A stretch of 64,000 bases of DNA. Source: Streptomyces sp. NBC_00582. Lineage in GTDB: Bacteria; Actinomycetota; Actinomycetes; Streptomycetales; Streptomycetaceae. Positions 60,232-64,000 of this stretch are shown here, piece after piece (positions within the stretch are counted from its first letter, which is position 1; each line of letters opens with the position of its first letter). Where the stretch lies: NCBI RefSeq assembly GCF_036345155.1, contig NZ_CP107772.1, positions 4,650,001 through 4,714,000 on the forward strand. Reading direction: 5' to 3'. The notes below the pieces were generated by a model. The model worked only from the letters and a program-made list of their open reading frames with translations, ran no database searches and was not told the DNA's origin. The translations under genes were made by a program, and so were the position numbers.

Positions 60232-61941
60232 TCAGGTGGCCCGTCGCCTGCGCGACCCCGGCCGCCGCTCGCTCGGCCGCGTCACCGGGTCACCGGCGTC
60301 CAGGGCCGCGGTGCGGCGCCGCAGGCCGAAGTCGGCCAGCGCCTCCGCGAGCTTGTGCACGGACGGCTCCGGGGCCATGACATCCACCCGCAGCCCGTGC
60401 TCCTCGGCCGTCTTGGCCGTCGCCGGGCCGATGCAGGCGATCACCGTCACGTTGTGCGGCTTCCCGGCGATGCCCACCAGGTTCCGCACGGTCGAGGACG
60501 ACGTGAAGAGCACGGCGTCGAAGCCGCCGCCCTTGATCGCCTCACGGGTCTCCGCCGGCGGCGGCGAGGCCCGCACGGTCCGGTAGGCCGTGACGTCGTC
60601 GACCTCCCAGCCGAGCTCGATCAGCCCGGCGACGAGGGTCTCCGTGGCGATGTCGGCGCGCGGCAGGAAGACGCGGTCGATCGGGTCGAAGACGGGGTCG
60701 TAGGGAGGCCAGTCCTCCAGGAGACCGGCGGCGCTCTGCTCGCCGCTCGGCACCAGGTCCGGCTTCACACCGAAGGCGATCAGCGCCTTGGCGGTCTGCT
60801 CGCCCACCGCGGCCACCTTGATGCCCGCGAAGGCGCGCGCGTCGAGGCCGTACTCCTCGAACTTCTCCCGGACGGCCTTGACCGCGTTGACGGAGGTGAA
60901 GGCGATCCACTCGTAGCGGCCGGTGACCAGGCCCTTGACGGCCCGCTCCATCTGCTGGGGCGTGCGCGGCGGCTCGACGGCGATCGTCGGGACCTCGTGC
61001 GGCACGGCGCCGTAGGAGCGGAGCTGGTCGGAGAGCGACGCCGCCTGCTCCTTCGTGCGCGGCACGAGGACCTTCCAGCCGAACAGCGGCTTGGACTCGA
61101 ACCACGCCAGCTGGTGGCGCTGGGCGGGGGCGGAACGCTCGCCGACCACGGCTATCACCTGACGGCCGCCGTCCGGCGAGGGCAGCACCTTCGCCTGCTT
61201 CAGCATCTGCGCGATCGTGCCGAGGGTGGCCGACCAGGTGCGCTGGCGGGTCGTCGTACCGGCGACCGTGACCGTCATCGGGGTGTCGGGCTTACGGCCG
61301 GAGGACACCAGCTCACCCGCAGCGGCGGCGACCGAGTCGAGGGTGGTGGAGACGACCACCGTCCCGTCGGAGGCGCCGACCTCCGTCCAGCAGCGGTCGG
61401 ACGCGGTGCGCGCGTCCACGAACCGGACGTCCGCGCCCTGCGCGTCCCGCAGCGGCACCCCCGCGTAGGCGGGCACGCCGACGGCCGCCGCCACGCCCGG
61501 GACCACCTCGAACGGCACCCCGGCGGCGGCGCAGGCGAGCATTTCCTCGGCCGCGTACGTATCCAGTCCCGGGTCCCCGGACACCGCACGCACGACCCGC
61601 CTGCCGCCCCGCGCGGCCTCCATGACAAGATGTGAGGCATCCCGCACAGCGGGTACCTCGACGCTTGTTGACGTGCCGTCAACAAGCGTGGGTACAGGCG
61701 TGCCCGTGCCCGGAAGCGGGTCCGACGAAGGACCGGTTTCCGCGTTCACGACGGATACGCCGGGCCGTGCGTGCGTCCGTACGACGTCGAGCACCTCGTG
61801 CTCGGCGACGAGGACGTCCGCGTTGGCCAGCGCCTCCACGGCGCGCAGAGTCAGCAGTCCCGGATCCCCGGGTCCGGCACCCAGGAAGGTGACGTGCCCG
61901 TGCTCAGGACCGGCGGCGGCAGGAAGGGCGGTGGGGCTCAC
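60232..61941 (-). CDS. hemD: CobA-HemD fusion: uroporphyrinogen-III methyltransferase-like/uroporphyrinogen-III synthase
   Basis: A 569-residue fusion. Residues 1-250 form a SUMT-like domain (HVTFLGAGPGDPGLLTLRAVEALANADVLV, then FEVVPGVAAAVGVPAYAGVPL). The C-terminal half is uroporphyrinogen-III synthase (VLVPRTKEQAASLSDQLRSYGA, KVAAVGEQTAKAL, VLFTSSSTVRNLVG, IACIGPATAKTAEEHGL). In the SUMT part the usual LKGGDPFVFGRG loop reads AVSGDPGLDTYAAE, and an insert follows residue 60, so methyltransferase activity is doubtful. The GTG at 61941 overlaps the hemC stop (GTGA). Confidence 0.92.
   Translation of the reverse strand: MSPTALPAAAGPEHGHVTFLGAGPGDPGLLTLRAVEALANADVLVAEHEVLDVVRTHARPGVSVVNAETGPSSDPLPGTGTPVPTLVDGTSTSVEVPAVRDASHLVMEAARGGRRVVRAVSGDPGLDTYAAEEMLACAAAGVPFEVVPGVAAAVGVPAYAGVPLRDAQGADVRFVDARTASDRCWTEVGASDGTVVVSTTLDSVAAAAGELVSSGRKPDTPMTVTVAGTTTRQRTWSATLGTIAQMLKQAKVLPSPDGGRQVIAVVGERSAPAQRHQLAWFESKPLFGWKVLVPRTKEQAASLSDQLRSYGAVPHEVPTIAVEPPRTPQQMERAVKGLVTGRYEWIAFTSVNAVKAVREKFEEYGLDARAFAGIKVAAVGEQTAKALIAFGVKPDLVPSGEQSAAGLLEDWPPYDPVFDPIDRVFLPRADIATETLVAGLIELGWEVDDVTAYRTVRASPPPAETREAIKGGGFDAVLFTSSSTVRNLVGIAGKPHNVTVIACIGPATAKTAEEHGLRVDVMAPEPSVHKLAEALADFGLRRRTAALDAGDPVTRPSERRPGSRRRRAT
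61661..61689. promoter_or_regulatory. 29-bp inverted repeat inside the hemD coding sequence
   Basis: ACGCTTGTTGAC, spacer GTGCC, then GTCAACAAGCGT: 12-base arms without mismatch, less GC-rich than the gene around it. It lies in the CobA-like insert coding for a Val/Thr/Ser-rich stretch, where codon choice is not constrained by a known domain. It could be an operator, an RNA hairpin or chance; a protein-coding reason for the symmetry is not evident. Confidence 0.4.
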
Positions 61942-62906
61942 TGTGCTCGCTCCCCCATCAGACCGGCCGCGCCCTGGGCGAGCATCTCGGCGGCGAGTTC
62001 GCGACCGAGCGCCATTGCCCCGTCGTGCGTCTCGGGCACGGGACCGGTGGTGGACAGCTGCACCGTACGGGTGCCGTCGGTGGTCCCGACGACGGCCCGC
62101 AGGCGCATTTCCTTGACAATCTGCCCGTCGGCCAGAAGGTCGGCCAGCGCGCCCACAGGGGCGCTGCAACCGGCCTCCAGGGCGGCGAGCAGTGACCGTT
62201 CGGCGGCGACGGCGACCCGGGTGAACGGGTCGTCGAGCGCGCCGAGCGCGGCGATCAGGTCCGCGTCGTCCGCGGCACATTCGATGGCCAGGGCTCCCTG
62301 GCCGGGGGCGGGCAGCACGGTGTCTATCGACAGGAAGTCGGTGACCTCGTCGATCCGTCCCATGCGGCTCAGGCCCGCGGCGGCCAGCACCACCGCGTCC
62401 AGCTCGCCGCCCTTGACGTACCCGATGCGCGTGTCGACGTTGCCGCGTATCGGGACCGTCTCGATGTCCAGGCCGTGGGCGCGGGCGTACGCGTTCAGCT
62501 GCGCCATGCGGCGCGGCGAACCGGTGCCGATGCGCGAGCCGCGCGGCAGGTCGGTGAACTTCAGCGCGTCCCGGGCGACGATCACGTCGCGGGGGTCCTC
62601 GCGCACCGGTACGGCGGCCAGGACCAGGTCCTCGGGCTGCGTGGTCGGCAGGTCCTTCAGCGAGTGAACCGCGAAGTCGACCTCCCCCTTGAGCAGCGCG
62701 TCGCGCAGGGCCGTGACGAACACACCGGTGCCGCCGATCTGCGCGAGGTGCTCGCGGGAGACATCGCCGTAGGTGGTGATCTCGACGAGCTCGACCGGTC
62801 GGCCGGTCACCCGGCGCACGGCGTCCGCGACCTGCCCGGACTGGGCCATGGCGAGCCTGCTCCGCCTGGTCCCGAGTCTCAGTGCTCTCGTACTCATGCC
62901 GCTCAT
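61938..62906 (-). CDS. hemC: Hydroxymethylbilane synthase (porphobilinogen deaminase)
   Basis: Polymerises four porphobilinogen molecules to hydroxymethylbilane. The 322-residue protein starts RALRLGTRRSRLAMAQSGQVA and contains VHSLKDLPTTQPEDLVLAAVPVREDPRD and the dipyrromethane cofactor Cys in LEAGCSAPVGALA. The ATG at 62906 overlaps the hemA stop (ATGA), and its stop overlaps hemD, so hemA-hemC-hemD is a coupled operon. ATG at 62897 is an alternative start. Confidence 0.96.
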   Translation of the reverse strand: MSGMSTRALRLGTRRSRLAMAQSGQVADAVRRVTGRPVELVEITTYGDVSREHLAQIGGTGVFVTALRDALLKGEVDFAVHSLKDLPTTQPEDLVLAAVPVREDPRDVIVARDALKFTDLPRGSRIGTGSPRRMAQLNAYARAHGLDIETVPIRGNVDTRIGYVKGGELDAVVLAAAGLSRMGRIDEVTDFLSIDTVLPAPGQGALAIECAADDADLIAALGALDDPFTRVAVAAERSLLAALEAGCSAPVGALADLLADGQIVKEMRLRAVVGTTDGTRTVQLSTTGPVPETHDGAMALGRELAAEMLAQGAAGLMGERAQ

Positions 62907-64000
62907 GCCGGCCCTCGGTTCTCTGCGTTCTTCTCGGTGCTGTCCTCGGCCCGTGACACGGCGGCCACCGCCTCCTGGTCGAGGTCGAACAGGGTCCGCA
63001 GCGCGTCCGCGTACCCGGCGCCGCCGGGCTCGGCGGCGAGCTGCTTGACCCTGACGGTCGGCGCGTGCAGCAACTTGTCGACGACGCGCTTCACGGTCTG
63101 CGTGATCTCGGCGCGGTGCTTGTCGTCGAGGCCGGGCAGCCGCCCCTCCAGGCGGGCGATCTCGCCGGCGACGACCTCGGCGGCCATCGAGCGCAGCGCG
63201 ACCACGGTCGGGGTGATGTGCGCGGCGCGCTGGGCGGCGCCGAACGCGGCGACCTCGTCGGCGACGATACGCCGGACCAGGTCCACGTCGGTGGCCATCG
63301 GCGCGTCGGCGGAGGCCTCGGCGAGCGACTCGATGTCGACGAGGCGCACCCCGGCCAGCCGGTGCGCGGCCGCGTCGATGTCCCGCGGCATCGCCAGGTC
63401 CAGCAGGAACAGCACCGGCTCGGGGCGTACGGGGGTGACGACCGGCTCGGGCCTGCGGCGCTCGGGGATGCGTCCCACGGTGGCGGCGGTCGCGGCGAGC
63501 GCGGTGATCAGTTCGGCGTCGGCCTCGGGACCGCGGCGGCCGGCGGTACGGCGGTCCACGGTCGCGTTGTCGACCCAGGCCGCGTGCTGTTCCAGGGTCG
63601 CGGCGTCCATGCCGGCGACGGCGGCCTCGCCCATCACGGAGAACCCGGGCTGCTGCTGCACGGCGGACAGGTCCAGCGGGCAGTTCTCGTCGGTGCCGAG
63701 CGAGGTCGGCGGCAGGGGCCGTACGGAGGGGGTCTCCTCGTCGAAGACGACGGGCTCGCCGGTGCGGCCCTCGACGGCCGCCGCGACGGCCTCCGCGGTG
63801 AGGACGAGTCCCGTCGCCCCCGTACAGGAGACGGCGACGTCGGCACGTGTCAGCTCGGCCGGCACCGATTCGATCGGGACCGCGCGGGCCGCCACGTCCG
63901 TGGTCTCGTCCTCGGTCAGTATCCGGGCGAGGCGTTCGGCGCGGTCGAAGGTGCGGTTGGCGACGACGACCTCGCCGACCCCGGCGCGCGCGAGGGTCGC
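62903..64000 (-). CDS. hemA: Glutamyl-tRNA reductase (5' end outside window)
   Basis: First step of the C5 heme pathway, reducing Glu-tRNA to glutamate-1-semialdehyde. The frame is open to the window edge, so about 366 C-terminal residues are visible. They begin in the NADPH domain (GVGEVVVANRTFDRAERLAR), then ADVAVSCTGATG. A stretch of about 100 residues then separates this from FLLDLAMPRDIDAAAH, which is normally much closer, so the protein carries a long insert, as known for streptomycete HemA. The C-terminal dimerisation domain is complete. First gene of the hemACD operon here. Confidence 0.95.
   Translation of the reverse strand, partial: ATLARAGVGEVVVANRTFDRAERLARILTEDETTDVAARAVPIESVPAELTRADVAVSCTGATGLVLTAEAVAAAVEGRTGEPVVFDEETPSVRPLPPTSLGTDENCPLDLSAVQQQPGFSVMGEAAVAGMDAATLEQHAAWVDNATVDRRTAGRRGPEADAELITALAATAATVGRIPERRRPEPVVTPVRPEPVLFLLDLAMPRDIDAAAHRLAGVRLVDIESLAEASADAPMATDVDLVRRIVADEVAAFGAAQRAAHITPTVVALRSMAAEVVAGEIARLEGRLPGLDDKHRAEITQTVKRVVDKLLHAPTVRVKQLAAEPGGAGYADALRTLFDLDQEAVAAVSRAEDSTEKNAENRGPA

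Overview
The window is actinobacterial chromosome and almost certainly Streptomyces. GC is very high, coding third positions are nearly always G or C, many starts are GTG, and genes often overlap by ATGA or GTGA. The gene content fits: futalosine menaquinone pathway, WhiJ-type XRE/DUF397 genes, DUF3558 and DUF2637 proteins, class I lysyl-tRNA synthetase, CobA-HemD fusion and an ECF sigma/PP2C regulator pair. I see no rRNA, tRNA, CRISPR array, transposase or prophage. The text looks like chromosomal core interleaved with accessory genes.

Layout. 1-2200: TetR regulator (cut by the window edge), DUF4229 membrane protein, GNAT acetyltransferase and a UdgX-type uracil-DNA glycosylase. 2300-7150: menaquinone block in the order mqnL-mqnP-mqnM-lrp-mqnE on the minus strand. 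7250-11250: small genes, including a frameshifted ArsR regulator, a cytosine deaminase overlapping a 2OG-Fe(II)-type oxygenase gene, and a two-gene unit (DUF6232 membrane protein plus a small helical protein) whose adjoining ends carry the same YYGDNVNM-type motif. 11500-15720: cytochrome c maturation operon resA-ccdA-resB-ccsB. 15790-19270: deacetylase-like lipoprotein, histidine phosphatase and hemL. 19270-26940: conserved small proteins, DUF2182/DUF1326 pair, DUF4232 protein, gdhA, a SAM methyltransferase and argG with ARG-box-like sites. 27000-31000: multidomain PP2C phosphatase, ECF sigma factor and a Met/His-rich membrane protein. 31000-40300: MFS transporter, M20 peptidase relic, two-component system, LLM/FMN-reductase pair, MarR/permease/TIGR03943 operon and YnfA protein. 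40300-49030: SDR, tandem small lipoproteins, a tyrosine phosphatase-GNAT fusion, a possible homing-endonuclease-like protein, RtcB ligase, two DUF3558 lipoproteins and a DUF2637 protein. 49090-52810: lysS and argS. 52820-54330: WhiJ-like module around a perfect 29-bp palindrome. 54370-56350: DUF4253 protein and aminotransferase. 56530-64000: hemB, a PGRP amidase, and hemA-hemC-hemD (hemA runs off the window).

Much of the core content serves respiration: heme synthesis (hemA, hemC, hemD, hemB, hemL), menaquinone synthesis and cytochrome c maturation. The accessory parts are rich in cell-surface lipoproteins and signalling proteins. Short intergenic repeats typical of streptomycetes occur at 2202-2272, 36785-36897, 50907-50979 and 56647-56705; the last lies inside a broken lipoprotein gene.

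The best candidate for an undescribed system is the DUF6232/helical pair at 9757-10709. The same amyloid-like motif ends one protein and begins the next, an arrangement resembling known bacterial amyloid-signalling pairs. The second candidate is the WhiJ-like module with its long palindrome at 53274-53302.
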